Below, one piece after another: positions 42,267 through 51,709 of a stretch of DNA of 64,000 nucleotides. Numbering within the stretch: position 1 is the stretch's first letter; each line of letters opens with the position of its first letter. The notes under the pieces are model-generated. The model ran no database searches, was not told the origin of the DNA, and worked only from the letters and a program-made list of their open reading frames with translations. Source of the DNA: Candidatus Binatus sp. (GTDB taxonomy: Bacteria; Desulfobacterota; Binatia; Binatales; Binataceae). The stretch lies in contig NZ_JAUSKL010000089.1 in the NCBI RefSeq assembly GCF_030646925.1, forward strand, positions 45,466-109,465, in the 5' to 3' direction. The position numbers and the translations under genes are program-made.

Positions 42267-43055
42267 TCATCGCGGCTTCTTCAGCTCCTGCCACAGCGAT
42301 TCGATCGCTTCCGGCGGCATCTGCTTGAGATCGAGCCCGCGCTCGGCGGCGCTCTTCGCCAGCGCGTCGAACCGACCGACGAACTTGTCGCACGCAGCGC
42401 GCAATGTCTGCTCCGCATTGCGCCCGACGAAGCGCGGCGCGTTGGCGACCGCGAGCATCAGGTCGCCGATTTCCTCGCCCGCCGCGTCAAGGTTCCCTAT
42501 GTCGAGCGCGTGCTCGATCTCCGCGATTTCCTCGCGCACTTTGGCGAGCACCTCGCGCAAGTTTGCCCAGTCCATCCCGGCCCGCCGCGCCTTCTCGCCG
42601 AGCTTTTCCGCACGCATCAATGCCGGCAGGGCGCGACCGACATGAGCGATACTCTTCGCGTCCTGCGTCTTCTTCTCACGCTCGCTTTGCTTGATACGCT
42701 CCCAATTCTCGATCACCTGATCGACGGTGTCGGCGCGCGTATCGCCATAGACGTGCGGATGGCGTCTTACGAGTTTCTTCGAGGCATCTTCGAGCACGCC
42801 GGCCAAATCGAATTGATTCTGCTCCGCCAGAATGATGCCGACGAACAGGCTCTGCACGATCAGATCGCCCAGTTCTTCGGCGACCTCTGGCGAATCGCCG
42901 CGCGCGATCGCGTCGGAAACTTCGTACGCCTCCTCGATCAGATGGCGCGGCGTGTCGGCGAGCTTCTGTTCGCGATCCCACGGGCATCGCTCCCGCAGTT
43001 CCGTCACGACGGTCAGTAATTTCGCGAACGCCGAGGCCGCATCGTTATCGCTCAT
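42267..43055 (-). CDS. mazG: nucleoside triphosphate pyrophosphohydrolase MazG
   Basis: A 262-residue protein with two tandem MazG domains. The first has CPWDREQ, LIEEAYEV and EELGDLIVQ; the second EEIAEIEHAL and EEIGDLMLAVAN, giving the EExxE and ExxD metal sites. MazG hydrolyses (d)NTPs to the monophosphate and PPi and lowers (p)ppGpp or damaged nucleotides. The ATG at 43055 begins MSDNDAASAF. It is divergent from the cyclase-family gene. Confidence 0.95.
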   Translation of the reverse strand: MSDNDAASAFAKLLTVVTELRERCPWDREQKLADTPRHLIEEAYEVSDAIARGDSPEVAEELGDLIVQSLFVGIILAEQNQFDLAGVLEDASKKLVRRHPHVYGDTRADTVDQVIENWERIKQSEREKKTQDAKSIAHVGRALPALMRAEKLGEKARRAGMDWANLREVLAKVREEIAEIEHALDIGNLDAAGEEIGDLMLAVANAPRFVGRNAEQTLRAACDKFVGRFDALAKSAAERGLDLKQMPPEAIESLWQELKKPR

Positions 43056-43175
43056 GCGCGCGATCTTAGCATGCGATTTTCCCGAGTCCGATCATGCAGC
43101 GCTCTTCGATTAGCGATAGCCAAGCGCATAGCCACCGCACTAAGATCGCGGCAAACGCACCTCTGGAGTGTCGCG

Positions 43176-43937
43176 ATGAAGATAATCGATATCGGCGTTC
43201 CACTCGACGCGGCCCCCTACGCGCCCTGGACCTACCGCTTCAAGCGCGTCACGCACGAGGAAGGCGCCCGCGCGATGCTGCGTTTGTGGAAGGGCTCCGA
43301 CGTCGGCGATTACCCTGAGTCGATGGCCTTGAGCTGGGAGACCATCACGCTCACCGGCCACGCCGGCAATCACCTCGACGCGCCGTGGCATTTCGGACCG
43401 CTCTGCGAGGGCAAGCCAGCGCGCACGATCGATCAGATTCCGCTCGAATGGTGCTACAGCGACGGCGTGCGCTTCGATTTCCGCCATCGCCAGGGCGAGG
43501 ACATCACCGTCGAGGATTTGCAAAACGAACTCGCGCGCATCGATTACAAACTGAAGCCGCTCGATATCGTGCTGCTGTGGACCGGCGCCGATCAATTTAT
43601 CGACGATATCGATGAATACGTGCGGCGTCAGGCCGGTCTTTCGATCGCGGGACAGAACTTTCTGCTCGATCAGGGCGTGAAGCTGATCGGCATCGATGCG
43701 ATTGCGATGGACGTATCGTTCGCCACGATGAATCGCGCGTTTCGCGAGGGCCAGCCCGATCCATTCTTCCCCGCGCATTTCGTCGGCCGCAAACGCGAGC
43801 ATCTGCACATGGAGAAACTCGCGAACCTCGGCGCAATTCCGCGGCCGTTCGGATTCAAGGTAAGCGCGTTGCCGATCAAAATCACCGGCGGCAGCGCGGG
43901 ATGGGTGCGCCCGGTCGCGATTCTCGAAGATGACTAA
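43176..43937 (+). CDS. cyclase-family metal hydrolase (kynurenine formamidase-like)
   Basis: A 253-residue member of the Cyclase (PF04199) family. The metal-binding signature HxGxHxDxPxHF is visible as HAGNHLDAPWHF; only the usual Thr is Asn here. Relatives hydrolyse N-formylkynurenine or act on polyketide or isatin substrates. The ATG at 43176 was chosen because TGGAGTG lies seven bases upstream; the frame is open to 43071. It stops two bases short of the convergent esterase gene. Substrate not known. Confidence 0.87.
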   Translation: MKIIDIGVPLDAAPYAPWTYRFKRVTHEEGARAMLRLWKGSDVGDYPESMALSWETITLTGHAGNHLDAPWHFGPLCEGKPARTIDQIPLEWCYSDGVRFDFRHRQGEDITVEDLQNELARIDYKLKPLDIVLLWTGADQFIDDIDEYVRRQAGLSIAGQNFLLDQGVKLIGIDAIAMDVSFATMNRAFREGQPDPFFPAHFVGRKREHLHMEKLANLGAIPRPFGFKVSALPIKITGGSAGWVRPVAILEDD

Positions 43938-43939
43938 GG

Positions 43940-44602
43940 CTACGCGCTGATTACCGGTTCGAGCACCTTCGTCGTCAGAAATTCAGACAAGTCGGTAAGC
44001 GTCTCGGCCGTGATTTCGTGGCCGCAATCGTATTCGCGAAACGTCACCGGCATGTTCAACGATTGAAGCGTCTCGACCGACGCGCGTGCGCGAGTGATTT
44101 CGATCATGTCGTCGGCGCGGCCGTGCTGGACCAGCGTCGGCAGCCGCTCGAGCGATTCGGGCTCGCGCGCTTCGTCCTTCAGCTCCGGCGGAAACATCGT
44201 CGCGATTCCCACCAGCGCCGCGAACTTCGACGGATTCCGCACCGCCAGCCGATACGCCATCATGCCGCCCTGGCTGAAGCCGAGTATCACCAGCTTCTTC
44301 CGATCGACCGGATATTTCTGCAGCGCCACATTCAGGAACTCGGTTGCGGCGCGCCCCGCATCTTCGATCGCCTCGCGATCCGGCGGCCCGCCCATCCGGA
44401 TCGGAAACCATGCGTAGCCGCGCGTCGGGCCAATCGGCACTTCCATCGGGCCCTGCGGACAAATCACCATGAAGCGGCCGTCCGCGATATACGGTGCGAG
44501 GCCGAGCAGGTCGAGCGCGTTGGCGCCGAACCCATGCATCGCGATTAGCGTCGGATGCGGGCCTTCGCCCGCGGGTTCATAGACGGCATGAATCAGTCGC
44601 AT
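43940..44602 (-). CDS. alpha/beta hydrolase, phospholipase/carboxylesterase-like
   Basis: A 220-residue serine hydrolase with an IAMHGFGANALDLL oxyanion loop, nucleophile GFSQGG (LVILGFSQGGMMAYRLA), acid in HGRADDMI and His in CGHEI. This is the Abhydrolase_2 (LYPLA/esterase) pattern, cytoplasmic, without signal peptide. GGGAGG eight bases before the ATG at 44602 sets the start; the frame is open to 44665. Its natural ester is unknown. Confidence 0.88.
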   Translation of the reverse strand: MRLIHAVYEPAGEGPHPTLIAMHGFGANALDLLGLAPYIADGRFMVICPQGPMEVPIGPTRGYAWFPIRMGGPPDREAIEDAGRAATEFLNVALQKYPVDRKKLVILGFSQGGMMAYRLAVRNPSKFAALVGIATMFPPELKDEAREPESLERLPTLVQHGRADDMIEITRARASVETLQSLNMPVTFREYDCGHEITAETLTDLSEFLTTKVLEPVISA

Positions 44603-44735
44603 CGATTCGGCCTCCCGTAATTGGCGCATCATAGTCACCCTCGATGCCGCATCGCCAGCATGCACCGAAATGTGAAACGCCCGATGCGCCGACTGTTCAT
44701 CGCGCTCGCGATAACAGCTATCTTATCCGCGCGCG

Positions 44736-47723
44736 ATGGTGAAACTCCTGAACCGGCTTGGCGAACGATTGGCGGCGCGAGCGTTGATGCCCACCCTGGG
44801 CGTTGTCGCGCTCGCCACATTTTCGATCGCCGCCGCGGCGCCGCACAGCACCGCGAGCGGAAAGTTCATCGGACTCATCGCCGGCGCGATGCTCCTCGCG
44901 CTCGTCTGTTACGCGCTCTTCGACTACCTGCGGCCGCTGATCGACGATCGCGAATCGGGCTTGCTGATCGCTCTTCTAATCCTGGTCGCGATCGCGATCG
45001 TGAAGCTGGCCGTGATGCCGTTCTTTCCCGGCTTCGGCCCCGACGTCGGCAGTTACCAATCGTGGGCCAGCCAAATCGCCGACCAAGGGCCCGCGCAAAC
45101 GTACCAGGAAGGTTACTTTCTCGACTATCCGCCCGGCTATCTGTACGCGCTTTGGGTCGCCGGCCTGGTTGGAAGTGCGATCGGTGCGACCGGCGACTTC
45201 TACCGCGTGATCGTCGAGAGTCCCGCGATTCTCGCCGACCTCGCGCTCGCCGTCCTGATGTTCGCGTTCGTGCGCCGCAGCCATCGGTTCATCGTCGCGC
45301 TGGTTGCGATGCTGATGGTCGCGCTGAATCCAGCCTTGCTCTACGACACCGTCATCTGGGGCCAGAGCGATTCGGTGCTGACCTTCGTGACGCTGCTGAG
45401 TATCGTCGCGATTCTCGGCGAGCAATACGAAATCGCCTTCGGACTCGTCGCGATCTCGATCCTCGTAAAGCCGCAAGGCCTGATGATCCTGCCGGTGCTC
45501 GGCTGGTGGACGATGCTGAAAACCGACGTCGCGACCTGGCTGCGCTCGGGTGTCGCGCTGATCGCCGTCGCGATCATCGGCATCGCGCCATTCCAGATCG
45601 GCCACGAGTGGAACTGGATTCTCAAGCTCTACACTTCGACCGCCGCCTATTATCACGAGACCTCGGTCAACGCGTTCAACCTGATGGCGCTTATCGGCGG
45701 CTTGCGCGCGGGCGACGACGGCACGATCGGCGGCATCACGTATTTCGCGCTCGGCATGAGCATGCTGGTTCCGCTGTATGTGTACATCGCGTGGATTCTG
45801 TGGCGCGGATGCACGCCGAAGCGGCTGATCTTCGCGTGCTTCATCGCGATTTTCGGCTTCTTCATGGTCGCGCCGCGGATGCATGAGCGCTACTTGTATC
45901 CCGCGCTCGCGCTCGCGGTTCCGCTGGCTCTGGAGGCGCCCGAGATGCTCGCGGTGTTCGTCGTCCTGAGCGCAACGTGCCTGTTCAATCTCGCCTATAT
46001 TCTGCACACGCTCGAGACGGTTGTATTCCTCGACGGGCACGATGGACTCGCAATGGCGGCGTCGGCGTTCAATTTGGCGGTGCTCGCAATCTCGGTTTAT
46101 TTCGGCGCGACCGGACTCGACCGCAACGCACCTGATCGCATCGAGCGTCCCGAACGCGCCGAACCCATCGATGCCGATGAAGTTCTGGAGTCGCGCGAAG
46201 CGAGCCATCCGATTGCATCGCGTAATCTGCCGGAAGCTTTCACCTGGGATCGCGTCAAAAGTTGGCTGGCCACCAGTCGCGCTCACGCTGGTCCGGAAGA
46301 GGAGGTACACGCGCCGCCCTGGATTGCCTACGACACCCTGATCATTTCCGCGCTGCTAATCGCCGCGGCGATTACGCGCTTCTGGCATCTCGGGCATCCC
46401 GCCGACATCGTCTTCGATGAAGTTCATTTCGTCGCGCAGGGCCGGCACTATCTGCACGGCGAATCGTTCCTCGATCCGCATCCGCCGCTCGCGAAACTGG
46501 TCATCGCCGCGGGCATCTGGCTGTTCGGCGATCATCCGTGGAGTTGGCGCGTCGGCAACGCGACCATCGGCACCGCCTTGGTCGGCATCACGTATCTGCT
46601 CGGGCGCAGGATGACCGGATCGCGCCTCGCCGGTGCGATTGCCGGTTCCTTGATTCTGCTCGACGGATTGTTCCTCGTCGATTCGCGCGTCGCGGTGATC
46701 GATATTGTCTATCTCACCTGTGCCGCGGTCGCGTACCTGATGCTGTTCAAGTTCGCGCAGTCGAACGATCTCAAGGAACGCCGCGTCGTGCTGATTTGGC
46801 TCGGCCTTGCGCTCGGGCTCTGCCTGTCGAGCAAACTCTACATTCCTGCGATCACATTTCTGCTCGTGATGGGATTCCTCGTGTATATCATGATGCGCCG
46901 CGGGCCCGGCCCTACTCCGATTCCGCCGGCCAGCCAGCGCCGCACGGTCGCCGCGGTCGCGATCGTCAGCGCCGTCGCCTCGATGGCGTATCTCGTGATT
47001 TTCATGCCGCACTACTACCTCGGATGGTGGGGTGGCATCTCCGATCTGTTCGACTACTTCAAGGAAATCGTCTGGTACGAGGACAGCGTCAAGCTCGCGA
47101 CGCATCCGTACTCGTCGAAGTGGTGGAGTTGGCCGCTGATGCTTCGTCCGATCGCGTACTGGCAGGATTTTCCCAAGACCGGCAACGTCTCGACCATCTG
47201 GGGCGGCGGCAATCCACTACTATGGTGGGGCGCGCTTACCGGCATCACGATCACCGCGGTCAAAGCACTCGAACGTCCCAGCCTGACGCGCTCATTTCTC
47301 GTCGTCGGCTATCTCAGCTACCTCGTGATCTGGATTTGGATCGGCCGCACGCTTTTTCTCTATCACTACATGGGCTCGATCTATCTCGGCTACATCGCGC
47401 TCGCGATGGTGCTCTCTGATTGCTTCGAGAATCGCGCCGAGTCGTGGGAGCATCTCGCATTGCTGCTCACGATGACGCCGGCGTTCGTCCTCGGCCTCGG
47501 CACGACGTTGGGCGCCGTCGCATTCGGTGCGGTGCTGGTCGTGTACGAGGGGTTCACGCTGAAGTCCGGCCACGCCGGCCGGTTCGTCGCGACCGTCTTC
47601 ATGATCGGCGCGATCATTTTGTTCGTGTATTACTTCCCGGTGTGGATCGGATCGCCCATGAATCGCGACGGCTACTACGAGCGGATGTGGTTGCAGGGTA
47701 CGGATATCCGAAACTGGATCTGA
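44736..47723 (+). CDS. two-module GT-C glycosyltransferase fusion
   Basis: A 995-residue polytopic protein that joins two GT-C modules. The first (about 1-480) has roughly 11 helices and a periplasmic-loop Asp in GFGPDVGSYQSW (about residue 103), like DUF2029/GT87-type mannosyltransferases. An acidic, Glu/Arg-rich linker (about 480-530) follows. The second (about 530-995) is a PMT/GT39-type module with DEVHF near residue 560 and PHPPLAKL, the polyprenyl-phosphate-mannose-dependent signature. It probably transfers sugars from lipid carriers to protein or glycan on the outer face of the membrane. The next gene overlaps its stop (TGATG). Confidence 0.85.
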   Translation: MVKLLNRLGERLAARALMPTLGVVALATFSIAAAAPHSTASGKFIGLIAGAMLLALVCYALFDYLRPLIDDRESGLLIALLILVAIAIVKLAVMPFFPGFGPDVGSYQSWASQIADQGPAQTYQEGYFLDYPPGYLYALWVAGLVGSAIGATGDFYRVIVESPAILADLALAVLMFAFVRRSHRFIVALVAMLMVALNPALLYDTVIWGQSDSVLTFVTLLSIVAILGEQYEIAFGLVAISILVKPQGLMILPVLGWWTMLKTDVATWLRSGVALIAVAIIGIAPFQIGHEWNWILKLYTSTAAYYHETSVNAFNLMALIGGLRAGDDGTIGGITYFALGMSMLVPLYVYIAWILWRGCTPKRLIFACFIAIFGFFMVAPRMHERYLYPALALAVPLALEAPEMLAVFVVLSATCLFNLAYILHTLETVVFLDGHDGLAMAASAFNLAVLAISVYFGATGLDRNAPDRIERPERAEPIDADEVLESREASHPIASRNLPEAFTWDRVKSWLATSRAHAGPEEEVHAPPWIAYDTLIISALLIAAAITRFWHLGHPADIVFDEVHFVAQGRHYLHGESFLDPHPPLAKLVIAAGIWLFGDHPWSWRVGNATIGTALVGITYLLGRRMTGSRLAGAIAGSLILLDGLFLVDSRVAVIDIVYLTCAAVAYLMLFKFAQSNDLKERRVVLIWLGLALGLCLSSKLYIPAITFLLVMGFLVYIMMRRGPGPTPIPPASQRRTVAAVAIVSAVASMAYLVIFMPHYYLGWWGGISDLFDYFKEIVWYEDSVKLATHPYSSKWWSWPLMLRPIAYWQDFPKTGNVSTIWGGGNPLLWWGALTGITITAVKALERPSLTRSFLVVGYLSYLVIWIWIGRTLFLYHYMGSIYLGYIALAMVLSDCFENRAESWEHLALLLTMTPAFVLGLGTTLGAVAFGAVLVVYEGFTLKSGHAGRFVATVFMIGAIILFVYYFPVWIGSPMNRDGYYERMWLQGTDIRNWI

Positions 47724-48502
47724 TGAAGCGCACGCCATACTCGCCGCCGCGCGCGATCCGCCGCTCGATTCTGCTCTGCGCGATCTTCGCCGCGCTTGTG
47801 ATAACGCCTTCGCTATCGCGCGCCGCCGAGAATCTTCTAAAGAATGGCGACTTCTCCACCGGCTCCGGCGATCAACCCGACGTCTGGCGCACCGAGGCGT
47901 GGATCAACAAGCCCGAGAGTTTCGAGACGCACTGGACCAATCCGCCGGCCCCCGGCATCAGCGAACTCGAAGTGAATAACATCGAGGCCAACGACGGCCG
48001 CTGGATGCAATCGCTGACGCTGGGCCCCGGATGGTACGAACTCAGCGCCGAGGTCCGCACCGAAAACGTCGGCGACAAGGAAACCGGCGCGTCGATCTCG
48101 GTGCTCGAGGACGGCGTGATGTCCGCCGACATCCACGGCACCAGCGGATGGCAGCGCGTGTCGCTCTATCTGAGAGTCGGAAAGCAGGGCGCCGATATCG
48201 ATGTCGGGCTCCGCGTCGGCGGCTTCGGCAGCCTGAACACTGGCAAAGCTTTTTTTAAGAATTCGCGGCTGATCAAGATCGATGCGCCGCCGCCGCAAGC
48301 CACGCCGGCCTTCGATCTCACGGAAATTCGCAAGCAGGCGCTGCCGGTGCCGATCGGCAGGCCGTATTCGATGGTGCTGACTTTCATCGGGTTGATTCTC
48401 GTCGCGATCGTCGGATGGCGCGTCTTTGGCGAGGAGCAACCCGTCGCACAACCTGCGAGCGACGCGGCGAAAAAACGAACCGAGCGGGCGGCGCGGCGAT
48501 GA
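47723..48502 (+). CDS. exported carbohydrate-binding-like protein with C-terminal membrane anchor
   Basis: A 259-residue protein: a signal sequence (SILLCAIFAALVITPSLSRA, about 15-34), then ENLLKNGDFSTGSGDQPDVW, the opening of a CBM (carbohydrate-binding, jelly-roll type) domain with WYELSAEVRTENV and GWQRVSLYLRVG as later strands, and a membrane helix at about 220-238 with a basic tail. It should face the periplasm or outside next to the glycosyltransferases. Both neighbours overlap it (TGATG at the start, ATGA at the end), so the three are one unit. Confidence 0.82.
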   Translation: MKRTPYSPPRAIRRSILLCAIFAALVITPSLSRAAENLLKNGDFSTGSGDQPDVWRTEAWINKPESFETHWTNPPAPGISELEVNNIEANDGRWMQSLTLGPGWYELSAEVRTENVGDKETGASISVLEDGVMSADIHGTSGWQRVSLYLRVGKQGADIDVGLRVGGFGSLNTGKAFFKNSRLIKIDAPPPQATPAFDLTEIRKQALPVPIGRPYSMVLTFIGLILVAIVGWRVFGEEQPVAQPASDAAKKRTERAARR

Positions 48503-50490
48503 ACGCAGCCGAGAAACGTAATCGTCAAATCGAAAACGCGGTCTTCCTGATCCCGTTCGTCTCCTACGCCTACTTTTACCAGGGCTCCGATCAGAGCGTC
48601 GCCTGCCGCTTCGATCTGATGCGCTCGATGCTCGAGAAGGGCACGCTCTGGATCGACGATTTCTGCGGTTTCAACACCGCCGACATCATCAAATTCGGCC
48701 CGCATATTTATTCCGTCAAAGCGCCGGGCACTTCCTTCACCGCCTTGATTCCGTGGGCCGCGATCAAGCTCGCCTTGACGCCGTTGCAGGCGAATCACGA
48801 GGAAATGTTCTGGGCATTCGCGACCTATCTGACGACGCTCGCGACGACCGGCCTCCTCACCGCGCTGATGTGCCTCGTGATGTATCGATTCGCGCGCTTT
48901 CTCGGCGCGCCGGAAGGCCGCGCCGCCGGCATCGCGATGATCCTCGGCCTCGGCACGATTGCCTTCCCCTATGCGACGGAACTCACCGGCGAGCCGGTCG
49001 CCGCGGTGACTTCATTTTGCGGATTCTACCTGGTTGCGACGTTCACCAAGCGATCGTCGATCGCGCGCGCGTTCTTCGGCGGCTTCCTCGCCGGCTGGGC
49101 CGTGCTCAACGACTACCCGGTCTTTCTCGCCGCCGCGGCAATCGGGATTTACGCGCTGTTCAAGTTGCCCGCATGGAAAGATGTGGCCGCATTCTCGGCC
49201 GGCGCCGCGATCACCGCGATCGTGTTATTCGCTTACAACTGGGGCGCATTCGGCAGCCCGCTCTTCTTCAGCTACCAGGCCTTCAAACTGCCCGAGAACG
49301 CCCAGTTTCCCGAGCAAGCCGTCGGCTTCGTCGGCCTCACCTATCCGAAAATCCGCATCCTGTGGAACGTCCTGCTCGATCCTCAGCGCGGGCTCTTATT
49401 TTGCAATCCGGTGTTGCTGCTGACGATTCCGGCGGTCGCATACTTCGCCCGGCAATTGCGATGGCGCGCCGAATTCGCCGTGACGGTCTTTGCTTTCATG
49501 GCGTTGATTCTCTTCAACGCCTCCTACGGCGAATCGATCGTATCGTGGGGCGGCGGCACCGCGACTGGTCCGCGCCAGATCGTCGCGGCGATTCCGTTCA
49601 TGGTATTGACGCTCGCGTTCCTGCCGGCTGCGTCGGACCTCCTGCTCGGCGCGCTGGCCTTCGTCTCGGTTGCGATCATGCTGATGGCGACTGCGACCAA
49701 TCCGCACTTTCCCTATGAGTACGAAAATCCGGTGCGCGATTTTGCGCTGCAACAATTCATGCGCGGCGATTTCGCCACCAATCGCGACTCGTTTTTCGGC
49801 GGCGGTATGCTCTTCGGCGACTCGATCGCTTTCAATCTTGGCACGCTGCTGCGATTGCCCGGCCCGATGCAATTATGGCCGCTCGCGGCGTGGTGGATTA
49901 TCGGCGCGTTCGATTTCGCCGAGTCGCTCCAACTATGGGGCCGCAAAACGACGCGTCATCTGATCGCGATTGCCGCCTCGATCGGAATCGCCAGCATCTT
50001 TCTGCTCTCGATGAGCGCCGCGATTTTGCAGCCTTACGAACTCAGCCGCCCGAACGGATTGCTCGGCCGTTACATGGTCGGCGACAACTGCGCCGATAGC
50101 CCGCCGCATATCGTGCGCGTCGATCCGCAACTCGACTTCGTGAATATCGGCCACATGGGTGCGATGCCGTTTCCGTCGTGCACCGTGTGGAAGGGCCAAT
50201 TGATCGCGCCGACCGCCGGCGACTACCGTTTCGCGATCGACGTTGACGATTCAGGATGGGTCGCGATCGATGGCGTGCAGATCATTCGCGATCCGGGCAA
50301 CACCAGCAAGCCGCACGAGGAGGGCACTATCCACCTCACCGCGGGACGGCATCTGATCGAGGTCGGCCAGCGCAACCTCGCCGGCGACGCCTACATCCAT
50401 CTTTTCTGGCAGCCGCCCGGCGCCGGCGGCCCCGAAATTATCCCGTCGAAAGCGTTGATTCCTGAGCGCCTCGATCACGCCGCGCGCTAA
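48499..50490 (+). CDS. polytopic membrane protein with C-terminal PA14 domain
   Basis: A 663-residue protein: a GT-C-like membrane part (about 1-530, roughly 11 helices; early loop ACRFDLMRSMLEKGTLWIDDF) followed by an exoplasmic PA14-type beta domain from about 560 (PTAGDYRFAIDVDDSGWVAI, HLTAGRHLIEVGQRN, IHLFWQPPG). PA14 domains bind sugars. The membrane part resembles the GT39-like families but I see no clear DE pair, so catalysis is unproven. The ATG overlaps the stop of the CBM-like gene. It ends four bases inside the convergent alcohol dehydrogenase gene. Confidence 0.82.
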   Translation: MNAAEKRNRQIENAVFLIPFVSYAYFYQGSDQSVACRFDLMRSMLEKGTLWIDDFCGFNTADIIKFGPHIYSVKAPGTSFTALIPWAAIKLALTPLQANHEEMFWAFATYLTTLATTGLLTALMCLVMYRFARFLGAPEGRAAGIAMILGLGTIAFPYATELTGEPVAAVTSFCGFYLVATFTKRSSIARAFFGGFLAGWAVLNDYPVFLAAAAIGIYALFKLPAWKDVAAFSAGAAITAIVLFAYNWGAFGSPLFFSYQAFKLPENAQFPEQAVGFVGLTYPKIRILWNVLLDPQRGLLFCNPVLLLTIPAVAYFARQLRWRAEFAVTVFAFMALILFNASYGESIVSWGGGTATGPRQIVAAIPFMVLTLAFLPAASDLLLGALAFVSVAIMLMATATNPHFPYEYENPVRDFALQQFMRGDFATNRDSFFGGGMLFGDSIAFNLGTLLRLPGPMQLWPLAAWWIIGAFDFAESLQLWGRKTTRHLIAIAASIGIASIFLLSMSAAILQPYELSRPNGLLGRYMVGDNCADSPPHIVRVDPQLDFVNIGHMGAMPFPSCTVWKGQLIAPTAGDYRFAIDVDDSGWVAIDGVQIIRDPGNTSKPHEEGTIHLTAGRHLIEVGQRNLAGDAYIHLFWQPPGAGGPEIIPSKALIPERLDHAAR

Positions 50491-51569
50491 TCCCGTTCCG
50501 GTATCAAGCCCGCCCGCGTGATTTCGCGTCGTTCGCTCTTGTCCAGCGCTTCCGCTGCGCGCGAAAGCGGAAACGTCGCATCGCACATCTCGCGGTACGG
50601 AAACCGATCGATATGCGCCGATAGAAAATCGAGCGACTTCTTCAAGTAGTGCGGCGGATAGGTCGCGACGCCGATGATCTCCAGCGATTTGAAAGTGATC
50701 AGCGAAGGCGCAAGCTCCACCGTCAGCTTCGGCGATATGTTCCCGACTTCGATCAGCCGCCCGCCGTTGCGCGTGAGGCGAATGCCATCCATGAACGCAT
50801 TCGGCACGCCCGCGACTTCGAGCACCACGTCGGGCAGACCGTTGCACAACTCGCGGACGCGTTTTTCGCGCGCCTCGAATTCAGCGTGATCGCTCATATC
50901 GATCGTATCGTCGGCGCCGAAGCGTTTCGCCTCGCGAAGCCGCAGCTCGACCCCGTCGATCGCGATCACTCGCGCGCCGCGCGCCTTCGCGATCGCCATC
51001 GCATGCAGCCCGAGTCCGCCTGCGCCAAGCACCAGCAACGTCTCGCCGTATGCCAGCCGCGCGCGATCGAGGCTCCAGTACACTTGCGACATCGCGCAGT
51101 TGGCCGACGACGCGATCGAATCGGGCACGTTGTCCGGCACTCGATAAAAGTGCTGCTCGGGCTTCACGATATAATGCGTCGCGAAGGTGGCGGTGAAATG
51201 CGGCGGCTCGTCGGGATGGCGCATGCCCATCCCCTTCGCCGTGCACGCGGCATGATTGCCGGTCACACAATTCACGCATCGATTGCACACCGTGTAGTAC
51301 ACCGGCGCGATGCGGTCGCCGACCTTGACCGGCACGCCCGCCCAGTCGGTCTTCACGCCCGCGCCCAGCGAATCGATATGCCCGCTCATCTCGTGACCGG
51401 GCATGATGCCGCGGCGGCCAAATTCTCCCTTCCACATGTGCACTTCGGAACCGCACACATTGGTCTGCGTAACGGTCGCCACGATTCCGCCGGGCTGCGC
51501 GGTGGGAACGTCATATTCGTGAAATTCAATCTGATGCGCTGCGGGAATAAATGCGACGCGGCCTTTCAT
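50487..51569 (-). CDS. zinc-binding alcohol dehydrogenase family protein
   Basis: MDR-superfamily enzyme of 360 residues. Catalytic zinc ligands are in NVCGSEVHMW and PGHEMSG, and the structural zinc is held by four Cys in CNRCVNCVTGNHAAC. The NAD(P) fold is VLGAGGLGLHAMAIA. It probably oxidises a secondary alcohol or polyol. GGAGG sits seven bases before the ATG at 51569; the open frame further upstream is a shadow. The gene's end overlaps the preceding membrane gene by four bases. Confidence 0.94.
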   Translation of the reverse strand: MKGRVAFIPAAHQIEFHEYDVPTAQPGGIVATVTQTNVCGSEVHMWKGEFGRRGIMPGHEMSGHIDSLGAGVKTDWAGVPVKVGDRIAPVYYTVCNRCVNCVTGNHAACTAKGMGMRHPDEPPHFTATFATHYIVKPEQHFYRVPDNVPDSIASSANCAMSQVYWSLDRARLAYGETLLVLGAGGLGLHAMAIAKARGARVIAIDGVELRLREAKRFGADDTIDMSDHAEFEAREKRVRELCNGLPDVVLEVAGVPNAFMDGIRLTRNGGRLIEVGNISPKLTVELAPSLITFKSLEIIGVATYPPHYLKKSLDFLSAHIDRFPYREMCDATFPLSRAAEALDKSERREITRAGLIPERD

Positions 51570-51709
51570 CGTGATGCCTCCGAAGAATTTGTGAATCGCC
51601 GCATCGGCGAGTTGGATCGTCGCCTCGGCGAATTGAAGTGATGGCCCGTTTTCTATCCTGCGCGAAAAAAATGTCAAGCGCGTGCGCTTCGACCTCGCGC
51701 GACCGTCAT

